From: Spirochaetales bacterium
GTDB taxonomy: Bacteria; Spirochaetota; Spirochaetia; DSM-27196; SKKC01
DNA length: 32,543 bases
Assembly: GCA_007135605.1 (NCBI GenBank)
Contig: SLIN01000255.1
Coordinates: forward strand, 1-32,543
Reading direction: 5' to 3'
The notes beneath the pieces were generated by a model, which saw only the letters and a program-made list of their open reading frames with translations, had not been told where the DNA came from and ran no database searches. Positions 16,348 through 23,880 of the stretch are shown here, piece by piece. Position numbers and translations under genes: made by a program. Each line of letters begins with the position of its first letter. Position 1 is the first letter of the stretch.

Positions 16348-16894
16348 TGTCGCGATCGTACTCTTCATGATTCTCTTTGCCGCGATTGCAATTCAGTCCA
16401 AGCTGCTGCGGCATGCGATCATCGCGCTAACGATATTCTCGCTGTTCGCCGCGGTGCTTTTTCTCGTCTATGCGGCACCCGAGCTCGCCATCGCCGAGGT
16501 GGTCATGGGCAGCGGGCTCGTTACTCTGCTTTATCTGACCGCGCTCAAACGCTACCGCTTCTACCGCATCTGCATTGTTTCCGAGCTGCCCGAAGACATA
16601 AACGACCGGTTCATTTCCGAAATCAAGTCAACCTACGCAATGCACGAGATCAGAATGTTCTGCCGGCGGCGCGAGCGTGAGCTGCAACTCGTCTTCTCGA
16701 ACGACCCGTTGAACGACGTACTCCGGGACCCGCGGTATCACCTCGTGATGAAAACCGGTCTGAATACGATCACGATCTACGGGGTTGTCGACGACTACAT
16801 GGTCGTCGAAATGGAGCTCGTGTTCCAGATGCGCCGCTTCGGTGCAGGCATGGGAGTAAACTTCGTCTACTACTCACCGGAGGATTTGCCATGA
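16340..16894 (+). CDS. MbhD-like (DUF4040) antiporter subunit with extra soluble C-terminal domain
   Basis: 184 residues. Residues 1-75 have three helices and the DUF4040 pattern LLRHAIIALTIFSLFAAVLFLVYAAPELAIAEVVMGSGL, split here as LLRHAIIALTIF, VYAAPELAIAEVV and GSGLVTLLYLTAL. This domain corresponds to part of the C-terminal region of MrpA and to MbhD of membrane-bound hydrogenases. Residues 80-184 form an additional hydrophilic domain (RICIVSELPEDINDRF, HEIRMFCRRRERELQLVFSN, NTITIYGVVDDYMVVEMELV) that a minimal MbhD subunit of about 90 residues would not have. I do not recognise it. It could be regulatory or structural on the cytoplasmic side. It overlaps mnhG by 8 bp and the next gene by 4 bp (ATGA). 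Confidence 0.8.
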   Translation: MLDVAIVLFMILFAAIAIQSKLLRHAIIALTIFSLFAAVLFLVYAAPELAIAEVVMGSGLVTLLYLTALKRYRFYRICIVSELPEDINDRFISEIKSTYAMHEIRMFCRRRERELQLVFSNDPLNDVLRDPRYHLVMKTGLNTITIYGVVDDYMVVEMELVFQMRRFGAGMGVNFVYYSPEDLP

Positions 16895-17196
16895 GATATA
16901 TAGTGCTCGCGCTCGTATCGCTCCTCCTTTTCGTTGTGGTGACCGCGGTAACGGTGCGGCACGACGAACGCCTCGACCCGGTTCTCTACGAGTACGTAAC
17001 CGCGAACTTCCGGGACGACACCTCGGCGCGGAACGCGGTGGCCGCGGTACTCCTGAACTACCGAATGTACGACACGCTGCTCGAGGCACTCATTCTGCTC
17101 ACTGCGATTATCGGCATGCTCCAGTTTCTTCCGGGATATCACGGCGAAAAAGGTAGCGAAGACAGCGGCGAACGCGACGGAGGCGGCAATGAGTAA
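16891..17196 (+). CDS. MbhE-like antiporter subunit (MrpA C-terminal helix region)
   Basis: 101 residues with two helices: YIVLALVSLLLFVVVTAVTV near the N-terminus and LLEALILLTAIIGMLQFL near the C-terminus, separated by a periplasmic-type loop containing NAVAAVLLNYRMYDTL. The phrase V.NYR..DTL.E is the hallmark of the MbhE/MrpA-C-terminal domain family. The last 20 residues are polar and Gly/Glu-rich. Position between the DUF4040 gene and mnhB is exactly that of mbhE in hydrogenase operons. It overlaps both neighbours. Confidence 0.85.
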   Translation: MRYIVLALVSLLLFVVVTAVTVRHDERLDPVLYEYVTANFRDDTSARNAVAAVLLNYRMYDTLLEALILLTAIIGMLQFLPGYHGEKGSEDSGERDGGGNE

Positions 17197-17608
17197 TGTG
17201 CGCGAGCTGAGCGAACCGTCGACGATCACGCGCGTGGTCGTATCCATACTCTATCCGTTCATGCTCATGCTCGGCTTCTATATCATAATCAACGGCCACT
17301 ATACACCGGGAGGAGGATTTCAGGGTGGCGCGACGCTCGCCTCGGTCTTCATCGCCCGTTACGTCGTTTTCCCGGTGGAGGACATACGCGACGAGACGGT
17401 ACACGGCTGGGAGCGACTCTTTCTCGCGCTCATCGTGCTCGGGCCGATTCTGCTGCTGTTCACCGGCTTCGTGAATGACCATCCCGAGTATCAGATCGCC
17501 TACCTCACGCTCATGGACATCCTCATCGGATTGCAGGTAGGACTCGGGCTGTCGGTCGTCGTATTTCGATTCGCGTTCTTTCGAGGAGTGGGGAAGTCAT
17601 GGCGCTGA
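17189..17608 (+). CDS. mnhB: Na+/H+ antiporter subunit MnhB (MrpB domain)
   Basis: 139 residues, four helices. The signature GHYTPGGGFQGGATLASVFI is the best-known MnhB/MbhF motif and is intact. Flanking helices are VVVSILYPFMLMLGFYIIIN, LFLALIVLGPILLLFTGFV and a final LTLMDILIGLQVGLGLSVVVF. In Mrp complexes this subunit forms part of the core membrane arm next to MrpA and MrpC. The start overlaps the previous gene by 8 bp and its end overlaps mnhC by 10 bp. Confidence 0.93.
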   Translation: MSNVRELSEPSTITRVVVSILYPFMLMLGFYIIINGHYTPGGGFQGGATLASVFIARYVVFPVEDIRDETVHGWERLFLALIVLGPILLLFTGFVNDHPEYQIAYLTLMDILIGLQVGLGLSVVVFRFAFFRGVGKSWR

Positions 17609-17949
17609 TTCGGATGCTTGATGTCTCGCACCTGACGGTGCTGCTCTTTTTCGTGGGGCTGTACGGGGCCCTGACGCAACGCAACATTATCAAAACCGTA
17701 ATCTCGGTCGGCGTTATGGATATCGCGGCGATTTCGTTCTTCATGCTCGCCAACTACCCGGACGACGGCAAGCCGCCGATCGCCGGTACGCCGGTTGAGA
17801 TGATGGCCGACCCCGTACCGCAGGCGCTTATGATTACCGCGATCGTTATCGGGGTGTCGGTCACTGCCATGTGTCTGGCCATGGCAATGCGGGTGGCCTA
17901 CCGCTACGACACCTCCGACTGGGACATCCTCATCTGGCGAAACAGGTAA
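17599..17949 (+). CDS. mnhC: Na+/H+ antiporter subunit MnhC (NuoK-like)
   Basis: 116 residues, three helices, homologous to NuoK of complex I. Visible are VLLFFVGLYGALTQRNIIKTV (helix 1 with the conserved loop), VGVMDIAAISFFMLANY (helix 2) and the typical third helix DPVPQALMITAIVIGVSVTA. The DP.PQALMLTAIVIG phrase is diagnostic for the family. Shorter or absent acidic residues in helix 2 compared with NuoK are usual for MnhC. It is coupled to mnhB by a 10-bp overlap and followed by mnhD after 19 bp. Confidence 0.93.
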   Translation: MALIRMLDVSHLTVLLFFVGLYGALTQRNIIKTVISVGVMDIAAISFFMLANYPDDGKPPIAGTPVEMMADPVPQALMITAIVIGVSVTAMCLAMAMRVAYRYDTSDWDILIWRNR

Positions 17950-17968
17950 ACGGAGCAGAACGAACTTC

Positions 17969-19588
17969 ATGACGGCCTTACCGACGATTCCGCTGCATCT
18001 TCTCGCGCTGCTGCCCGTCACGGTAGCCGCGTTCGGATTCTTCCTGCCTCGCCGCGCGTTTCAGCTGCTCGGTCTGCTGACCACGGCGGTAGTCGCGTTT
18101 TTCGCCCTCGCCCTCTTTGTCGAGGTGCGGTGGGGAGCCGAGGTGGTCGAGCTGCTTGCCGGCTGGGAGGATCGGATCGCGATCAAGCTCGTAGCCGACG
18201 GGCTTTCCGCACCGCTGGTGCTGCTGACCGCTCTGTTCATGCTGGGAACATTCCTCTTCAGCACGCGCGCCTCCTACATGGACAACACCTTCCTCTTTCT
18301 GATCATGCTCCTGGAGACGGCGATTATCGCGGCGTTCCTCAGCGGCGATATTTTCAATATCTACGTTCTCTTTGAGCTCGGCATGCTGACGATTGCGATC
18401 CTGATCATGTACAAGAAGGACAAGCAGTCGGTCTACGACGGCATCTTTTACCTGATGATGAACTTCATCGCGATGGCGTTCATGCTGCTGGGAATCGGCT
18501 ACCTGTATCGCACCACCGGCGTGCTCGACCTCTTCGCGCTGCACACGCGCATCGGCGAGCTGTCCGACCCGCGAAGCGTTGTCGTGCCGTACGCGTTTAT
18601 TATGACGGCGGTCGCCCTGAAGGCCGCGCTCATGCCGCTGTTCGGTTGGCTGCCGCGGGCACACGGCGCGCCGAGCGCTCCGAGTATCGTTTCGGCGATT
18701 CTGTCGGGTGTGCAGGTGAAGTTCGGCGTCTATCTCCTCGTTCGGATCCAGTGGGTCTTCTCCCCGGCGATCGACGCCGCGCCGTTCTTTGCGGTCGTCG
18801 GGTTCGTCACCGCGGTCGTCGGCTTTCTGCTCGCGATCGCACAGAAAGACATCAAACTCATTCTCGCCTACCACACCGTCAGTCAGGTCGGCCTCATCGT
18901 GCTCGGGCTCAATCTCGGTCCGGAGGTCGCATACTGGGGCGGGTTGATGCACATTGTGAACCACGCGCTCTTCAAGGGGCTGCTCTTCCTTACCGCCGGT
19001 ATCATCATCGAGGAGTACGGCACACGCTACTACAACGAGATTCGCGGCGTGTTCCGGAGAATGCCGATAGTCGGTATCGCTGCGCTCGCCGGTGTGCTCG
19101 GCATAACCGGGGCGCCGTTTTTCAACGGCAGCATCTCCAAGTATTTCATCCAGCGTGGCATGCAGGGCAACCTCGGAGAGCTCGGGATGTTCATCATCAA
19201 CTTCGGAACGCTCCTCTCGTTCGTGAAGTACTCGACGATTCTCTTCGGAAAGCCCAGCACCGATGCACCGGCAGACCGCGATCCGTTCGTCGGAGGAGTG
19301 TCGCTGACCTTCGGCCTCGCCTGCCTGGCAGGCGGAATCTTCGGTGGGGCGGCGATCGCGCTCCTCTTCGGGCAGGAGTATTCGATCGCCGGCGCCTACG
19401 ACGCGGAGAAAATCATCGCGTTCGTCGCGACCCTCGTGCTCGGCGTCTTGAGTTACCGCTTCATCGTCGAGCGAATCGGCGACTTCCTCGAGTCGGTACG
19501 TACCTACCGGTTCAACTTCAATCAGGTGACGATGTTCCTTTCGGCATTCTTCGTTTCGCTGTTGGCCTACGCGTACATCACGGTGTGA
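17969..19588 (+). CDS. mnhD: Na+/H+ antiporter subunit MnhD (NuoN/NuoM-like proton-translocating subunit)
   Basis: 539 residues with about 14 transmembrane helices. It is the only large ion-translocating subunit in this cluster. Complex I-type antiporter features are present: NIYVLFELGMLTIAILI with the conserved glutamate of helix 5, AVALKAALMPLFGWLPRAHG with the helix 7 lysine and HGAPSAPSIVSAILSG broken helix, LILAYHTVSQVGLIVLGL, and MHIVNHALFKGLLFLTAG with the helix 12 lysine. It starts at ATG 17969; GGAG lies 14 nt upstream, a longer spacing than usual. It ends the operon and converges with the TauE/SafE gene. Confidence 0.93.
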   Translation: MTALPTIPLHLLALLPVTVAAFGFFLPRRAFQLLGLLTTAVVAFFALALFVEVRWGAEVVELLAGWEDRIAIKLVADGLSAPLVLLTALFMLGTFLFSTRASYMDNTFLFLIMLLETAIIAAFLSGDIFNIYVLFELGMLTIAILIMYKKDKQSVYDGIFYLMMNFIAMAFMLLGIGYLYRTTGVLDLFALHTRIGELSDPRSVVVPYAFIMTAVALKAALMPLFGWLPRAHGAPSAPSIVSAILSGVQVKFGVYLLVRIQWVFSPAIDAAPFFAVVGFVTAVVGFLLAIAQKDIKLILAYHTVSQVGLIVLGLNLGPEVAYWGGLMHIVNHALFKGLLFLTAGIIIEEYGTRYYNEIRGVFRRMPIVGIAALAGVLGITGAPFFNGSISKYFIQRGMQGNLGELGMFIINFGTLLSFVKYSTILFGKPSTDAPADRDPFVGGVSLTFGLACLAGGIFGGAAIALLFGQEYSIAGAYDAEKIIAFVATLVLGVLSYRFIVERIGDFLESVRTYRFNFNQVTMFLSAFFVSLLAYAYITV

Positions 19589-19716
19589 ACGGCACAGCAT
19601 AATCGAACCCGGGTCGGTGCGCGACGGTCGGCACCGGTGCGATCGATACCGCGCCGGTCCGCCGGCCTGGTCGCCGGCTGCGCGCCCCGGCCGCCGGGGG
19701 GGGGGGAACCCGGCGA
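19589..19716. terminator. Convergent intergenic region with GCCGGC hairpin and G11 tract
   Basis: GCCGGC (19661-19666) and GCCGGC (19673-19678), a self-complementary pair with a CTGGTC loop, could terminate both convergent operons. A run of eleven G residues occupies 19696-19706. No gene is visible in these 128 bp. Confidence 0.4.
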
Positions 19717-20520
19717 CTACGCGAGCGTTGCGTAGACCATGAACGCACCGACGGCGACGACCGCCACCGCGAAAATGGTGCGCAGCAGCTGCGACGGCAG
19801 ATATCCCTTGGCGACGGCCCCGCCCTGCATCCCGAAAAAGCTGCCGGCGGCGAAGAGCAACGAAGCAACGACGGGAATAGTGTTCGCGGCGCCGACGTTG
19901 GAGATGAAACCGGACACCGAAGTCAGCGCGATAGCGACCAGCGAGGTTGCCAGCGCGTGCTGAATGGAAACGCCTCCGACGAGCAGAAGCGCCGGTACGA
20001 GCAGGAATCCGCCCCCGACTCCGAAGAGGCCCGAGAGAAACCCGGTCAACGCACCGGCCCCGAGCAGCTTCGACGCACACGAGAGACTCGCCTGTGGGCG
20101 CCCGCGCTCGTCGGTTTTGCAGGCAAACGCACGGGTAACCGGAATTTCCGTACTCTTAGCGCCACGCAACATCTGCACGCCGACCGCCACCATGAGCGCC
20201 GCGAACAGGATTACCACCAGATCGTCGGACATACCGGCGCCGGCGAGCGCGCCAAGCGGCGCGACCGCAATACCTCCGATTCCGAGGATCAATCCGGCCC
20301 GCCACAGCACCTGTCCGCTTTTCGCCTGGATAATCGCGCCGAACAGCGATGTTGTTCCCACAATAACCAGCGACATCGCGACGGCGGTACGAAGCTCCAT
20401 TCCGAGCCCGTATACCAGTAGCGGCACCGCGAGAATCGAGCCCCCGCCCCCGGTCAGTCCGAGGGAGAGGCCCACAAGCAGACCGAACGCCGTCGCCAGC
20501 GCGACTGTTACAAGTTCCAT
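19717..20520 (-). CDS. TauE/SafE-family (TSUP) sulfite/organosulfonate permease
   Basis: 267 residues, about eight helices in two homologous halves, typical TSUP size. Half one has GLSLGLTGGGGSILAVPLLVY and half two has GFLSGLFGVGGGFLLVPALL; the GxxGxGGG-P motifs are the family hallmark. A central cytoplasmic loop contains CKTDERGRPQASLSC. TSUP proteins export sulfite or move sulfur-containing organic anions. It lies 16 bp downstream of the CstB-like gene in the same direction, which makes export of sulfite formed by that enzyme a reasonable inference. The exact substrate is unknown. Confidence 0.9.
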   Translation of the reverse strand: MELVTVALATAFGLLVGLSLGLTGGGGSILAVPLLVYGLGMELRTAVAMSLVIVGTTSLFGAIIQAKSGQVLWRAGLILGIGGIAVAPLGALAGAGMSDDLVVILFAALMVAVGVQMLRGAKSTEIPVTRAFACKTDERGRPQASLSCASKLLGAGALTGFLSGLFGVGGGFLLVPALLLVGGVSIQHALATSLVAIALTSVSGFISNVGAANTIPVVASLLFAAGSFFGMQGGAVAKGYLPSQLLRTIFAVAVVAVGAFMVYATLA

Positions 20521-20536
20521 AGGATCGCCTGAACCG

Positions 20537-21961
20537 TCATGCCGCGGCGGCGGTCATGCAGTGCTCGCAGTCACCGTCGAGCAGCACCACGTCATAGCCG
20601 ATGCTCGCGAGAAAAGACGCGGCAACCGCGGCTCGACGTCCCGTTCGGCAGTAGACGTAGTAGCGCTTACCCGTATCGAGCTTCTCGAGCCGTGTTCGGA
20701 TGCGCGTGTGCGGAATGTGGATGGCGCCCTCCACGTGCGCGCTGCCGTACTCATCGCTCCGCCGTACGTCGAGCACAACGTCGTTTTCACCGAGCTTCTC
20801 CGCGGTGAAGTCCTGGAACCGCTCGGCTGCGAGCGTGGTCAGGTTGTTCGGGACCTGCGCCTTCAACTCCTCGAAGTGGACATATCCGACGATGCGGTCG
20901 AGACCGATTCGGTACAGCAAGCGCCGCGCGATATCGGCGTCCTCCTCGGACTCGAGCACGAGGAGAATGCGCTCGTCTTCGGTTACCACGGATCCGGCCG
21001 CATTCGTGAACTCCGAGCCCTTCATCGGCGCGTTGATCGCCTGCGGGAGCCGTTCGGAGAGAAACGCCTCGCGGCTTCGCCGTGTATCGAGCACACGCGT
21101 CTGCGAACGCTCCGCCTCTGCGAGGAAGCTCTCCGGATCGAGATGGGGTGCCTCAGGGGGCCCGCCGGTGACTTCGATACCGTCGCGGTTGACCTGCTTC
21201 ATCCGCGCGAAGTAGAGCGGAGGCTCCGGCTGGCCGGTCAACACATCGCCCACGAAGCTCTCCGGCCTGGTTCGCGCAAGCGAGAGCGCTCCGTTGAAGC
21301 GGCGTTCGTACCCGAGTGTCGAGGTGGGCACCGCGCCGAGCGCCTTTCCGCAGGCGCTTCCGGCTCCATGGCCCGGGAGTACCTGGAGGAACTCCGGCAG
21401 GTCTTCGAGCTTCGTACCGAGAGAGTCGGCGAGCGTGCGGGCGGACGGTTCCATCGCCCCCGTTACGCCGGCCGCCGACTCGAGCAGATCGGGTCGACCG
21501 ACATCACCGACGAAGAGAAAGTCGCCGGTGGCGATTGCGATCGGTTCGGTTGCCCCACCGCCCCGGTCGGTTACGAGAAAACTCATGTGCTCCGGTGTGT
21601 GCCCCGGGGTATGCACCGCCTTGAACTCGATATTGCCGACGGCGAACGTGCTTCCATCTTCCAGGAACACCGTGTTCGGCCGATTGCCGACCCACTTGTA
21701 CGACCAATCTTCTCCACCCATCGCCGAGAGGTAGAGCGTAATATCGTGATCCTGAGCGAACTCCCGCGCGCCGCTGACGAAATCGGCGTGGATATGGGTC
21801 TCCGCGACTGCGGTAATCCGCAGGTCGTTCTCCCGAGCGATACGGTGGTACTGGTCGATATCGCGTTCGGGATCGATCACGATCGCCTCGCCGGTCACCT
21901 GACACCCGATAATGTAGGCGGCCTGGGCAAGTCCGGTATCGTATACCTGTTTCATGAACAT
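20537..21961 (-). CDS. CstB-like persulfide dioxygenase-rhodanese (MBL fold + pseudo-rhodanese + rhodanese)
   Basis: 474 residues from the ATG at 21961, 7 nt after AAGGAG; a longer frame has no such site. Residues 1-245 are an ETHE1-type metallo-beta-lactamase domain: ETHIHADFVSG (54-64), HTPGHTPEH from His117, ATGDFLFVGDVGRPDLL with Asp147, and VLPGHGAGSACGK with His198. These bind the mononuclear iron that oxidises persulfides to sulfite. Residues about 275-370 are a rhodanese-like domain with no cysteine at the active loop (LLVLESEEDA). Residues 380-470 are an intact rhodanese with YVYCRTGRRAA and Cys438. This three-part order is that of CstB, which removes sulfide-derived persulfides and yields thiosulfate. 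Its neighbours are sulfur transporters. Confidence 0.87.
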   Translation of the reverse strand: MFMKQVYDTGLAQAAYIIGCQVTGEAIVIDPERDIDQYHRIARENDLRITAVAETHIHADFVSGAREFAQDHDITLYLSAMGGEDWSYKWVGNRPNTVFLEDGSTFAVGNIEFKAVHTPGHTPEHMSFLVTDRGGGATEPIAIATGDFLFVGDVGRPDLLESAAGVTGAMEPSARTLADSLGTKLEDLPEFLQVLPGHGAGSACGKALGAVPTSTLGYERRFNGALSLARTRPESFVGDVLTGQPEPPLYFARMKQVNRDGIEVTGGPPEAPHLDPESFLAEAERSQTRVLDTRRSREAFLSERLPQAINAPMKGSEFTNAAGSVVTEDERILLVLESEEDADIARRLLYRIGLDRIVGYVHFEELKAQVPNNLTTLAAERFQDFTAEKLGENDVVLDVRRSDEYGSAHVEGAIHIPHTRIRTRLEKLDTGKRYYVYCRTGRRAAVAASFLASIGYDVVLLDGDCEHCMTAAAA

Positions 21962-22106
21962 ATGCGTTCTCCTTCTGTTCGTCTCTTTACTAGTCGAATC
22001 TCTTGTATACACAAAACTATATTAAGAAATCTATACATTGACAAGAGGGAATATATGTATTATTTCATTCGAAACAGAGCACAACGGATGAAGGAGAACG
22101 GTTTAT
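21962..22106. promoter_or_regulatory. AT-rich divergent control region of the sulfur module
   Basis: This 145-bp gap is far more AT-rich than its surroundings. It contains a perfect TTGACA (22038-22043) on the plus strand with TATTTC 17 bp on, or TATTAT at 14 bp, for the transporter operon. It also has the palindrome TGTATACA (22004-22011) within TTGTATACACAA, a possible operator or reverse -10 region. Shine-Dalgarno sequences AAGGAG precede both start codons. Confidence 0.55.
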
Positions 22107-22670
22107 ATGTTGGAAGCAATTACCGGACCGTGGCCATGGTACGTGACAGGTCCACTTCTGGGATTAATGGTACCGATCCTCATGTTCGCGGGGAACAAAC
22201 ACTTCGGTGTGTCGACATCGCTGCAGCACATCTGCGCGGCGACGATCAAGCCGAAGACCAAGTACTTCCAGTATGACTGGAAGAAGCAGGCGTGGAGCCT
22301 CGTATTCGTAGCGGGAACGATCATCGGCGGAATTCTCGCGGTAACGCTGTTCGGCGCCGACTCGTCGCCGGCGCTCTCCGAAGGTGGTCGCGGGCTCTTC
22401 GCATCATGGGGAATGGAGGACCCGGCGCAGCTGCAGCCGGCGGAGATTTTTGCGATTACCGGCGGAAATGTCGTCCGTCCGCTGCTCTCACTCGGGCTCG
22501 GCGGCTTTCTCGTCGGATTCGGCGCCCGATACGCGGGCGGATGTACCTCCGGCCACGCAATCATGGGCACATCGCTGCTGAATCCCGGCTCATACGTGGC
22601 CACCATTTCGTTTCTCGTCGGCGGTTTCGCCGTCTCGAATCTCATCGTTCCGCTTATCATGAGCCTGTAG
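22107..22670 (+). CDS. YeeE/YedE-family sulfur transporter, first half
   Basis: 187 residues with about five helices. The conserved substrate-path motif RYAGGCTSGHAIMG, with its cysteine, is characteristic of YeeE/YedE (COG2391) proteins, some of which import thiosulfate. Helices include LLGLMVPILMFA, WSLVFVAGTIIGGILAVTLF and VATISFLVGGFAVSNLIVPL. A strong GGAGAACG site precedes the ATG. The single-chain thiosulfate importer is made of two such halves; here they are separate genes 6 bp apart. The divergent CstB-like enzyme suggests import of sulfane sulfur or thiosulfate for oxidation, or the reverse for detoxification; direction is inference. Confidence 0.88.
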   Translation: MLEAITGPWPWYVTGPLLGLMVPILMFAGNKHFGVSTSLQHICAATIKPKTKYFQYDWKKQAWSLVFVAGTIIGGILAVTLFGADSSPALSEGGRGLFASWGMEDPAQLQPAEIFAITGGNVVRPLLSLGLGGFLVGFGARYAGGCTSGHAIMGTSLLNPGSYVATISFLVGGFAVSNLIVPLIMSL

Positions 22671-22676
22671 GAGGAG

Positions 22677-23096
22677 ATGTCCATGGCACTATTGAAATAC
22701 CTGATCATCGGAATCTACTTCGGCATCGTGCTGGTGAAAGGCGAGGTCGTCTCCTGGTACCGCATTCAGGAGATGTTCCACCTCCAGTCGCCGTACATGT
22801 ATCTCGTGATCGGCAGCGCGGTCGTCGTCGGAATTATCACCGTGCTGCTGGTGAAGACGTTCGCCCTCAAGTCGTTCGGAGGCGAGGAGCTGAACCTCAA
22901 GGGCAAGCCGTTTAACAAGATCGGCAATACCGCCGGCGGCGTGATATTCGGCTTCGGCTGGGCGCTTGCGGGAGCATGCCCGGGGCCGATGTACGCGCTG
23001 ATCGGCGCCGGATACTGGAGCATACTTATCGCCGTGTTTTTCGCCCTTCTCGGAGCGCTCGTATACGGTTACCTGAAGCCGATGCTGCCGCATTAG
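22677..23096 (+). CDS. YeeE/YedE-family sulfur transporter, second half (DUF6691-like)
   Basis: 139 residues with about four helices. The second conserved cysteine motif of the family, FGWALAGACPGPMYALIGAGY, is intact, split as GWALAGACPG and PMYALIG. Helix 1 is LLKYLIIGIYFGIVLVKGEV, followed by SWYRIQEMFHLQSPYMYLVIG, as in small partner subunits of this transporter class. GGAGGAGATGTCC precedes the start; ATG at 22677 or 22683 (MALLKY) could serve. It presumably pairs with the preceding gene product to form one channel. Confidence 0.88.
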   Translation: MSMALLKYLIIGIYFGIVLVKGEVVSWYRIQEMFHLQSPYMYLVIGSAVVVGIITVLLVKTFALKSFGGEELNLKGKPFNKIGNTAGGVIFGFGWALAGACPGPMYALIGAGYWSILIAVFFALLGALVYGYLKPMLPH

Positions 23097-23252
23097 ACGG
23101 TTTCACAGAGGTGCGGAGGTCGTCATTGCTACGTGCGACGGCTGCCGGCACCCGCTTGCCGCGCGCAGGTGGTGCGGAGGTCGTTTCGTGCGCCACCTGC
23201 TTGCCCCGGAAGGGCGCCGCGGGCTACCATCGGCGCTGATGGATGGCCTACA
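23097..23252. other. Intergenic region with direct and inverted repeats
   Basis: A 14-bp direct repeat GGTGCGGAGGTCGT occurs at 23110-23123 and 23171-23184. The second copy lies inside an inverted repeat GCAGGTGG/CCACCTGC (23165-23172, 23193-23200). This could be a hairpin after the transporter operon or a regulator site for the cNMP gene. No coding sequence is convincing here. Confidence 0.45.
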
Positions 23253-23798
23253 ATGAGAGAGGTAACCCCGGATCGCCGCACGGTAATCGAGCGCCTGGCG
23301 AAGAGCCGGCTCTTCAAACACCTCAGCGAACAACAGATCGAACGAATCGCAAATCGCGCCGATTTCCTGCACTACGAGCGAGGCGAACGGATTATCGACG
23401 AACACTCCGTCGACGACTCCCTCTACGTGATTCTCAATGGAAACGTGTCGGTTCACGTGAAGCGCGATGAACGCGACGTCTACATCACCACCCTCGGCCC
23501 CGCCGACATCTTCGGTGAGTCGGGCGTCTTCGTGAACCTTCAACGTACCGCAAGCGTATACAGCACCGACGGAACCACCCTGTTGCGTATCCGGCGCGCG
23601 AGTTTCATGACGGCCCTCGCCGACGATCCGCGAGCCGGCATGAAGATTCTTCTGGTGATGGTATACAGCCTGCTGCGCAAGTTACGCGAGGTGAACGTCG
23701 AGCTCGCCTTCGAACGTGCCTCCGAGGCCGACCAGGAGAGCGTCGACCTACTCGTCGAGCAGATGATGCCGTCCGACGCCCGCGAGATGCTCGAGTAA
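23253..23798 (+). CDS. Stand-alone cyclic-nucleotide-binding domain protein
   Basis: 181 residues from the ATG at 23253. Residues 15-140 form a CRP-type cNMP-binding beta-roll: FKHLSEQQIERIANRADFLHYERGERI, DDSLYVILNGNVSVHV, then the phosphate-binding cassette region FGESGVFVNLQRTASVYS. In place of the usual R-T/S-A after FGE the segment reads QRTASV, so nucleotide binding is plausible. There is no C-terminal helix-turn-helix; residues 140-181 are helical and acidic (ESVDLLVEQMMPSDAREMLE), so it is not a DNA-binding CRP. It probably acts as a ligand-dependent protein switch. The target is unknown, and the link to the sulfur genes upstream is positional only. Confidence 0.8.
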   Translation: MREVTPDRRTVIERLAKSRLFKHLSEQQIERIANRADFLHYERGERIIDEHSVDDSLYVILNGNVSVHVKRDERDVYITTLGPADIFGESGVFVNLQRTASVYSTDGTTLLRIRRASFMTALADDPRAGMKILLVMVYSLLRKLREVNVELAFERASEADQESVDLLVEQMMPSDAREMLE

Positions 23799-23880
23799 CA
23801 AGAGCGACATGCGACGGCCGGGAAGATGCCGGAGCGGTACGATCGTGATGCTGTTTTCCCCGACCCCGGGCTGTGATACC

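Noticed and set aside
17978-22276. Very long antisense frames (17978-20080 minus, 19964-22276 plus)
   Set aside because: They are opposite strongly recognisable genes (mnhD, permease, CstB-like) and have low-complexity, Arg/Asp/Glu/His-rich translations typical of antisense frames in GC-rich DNA.
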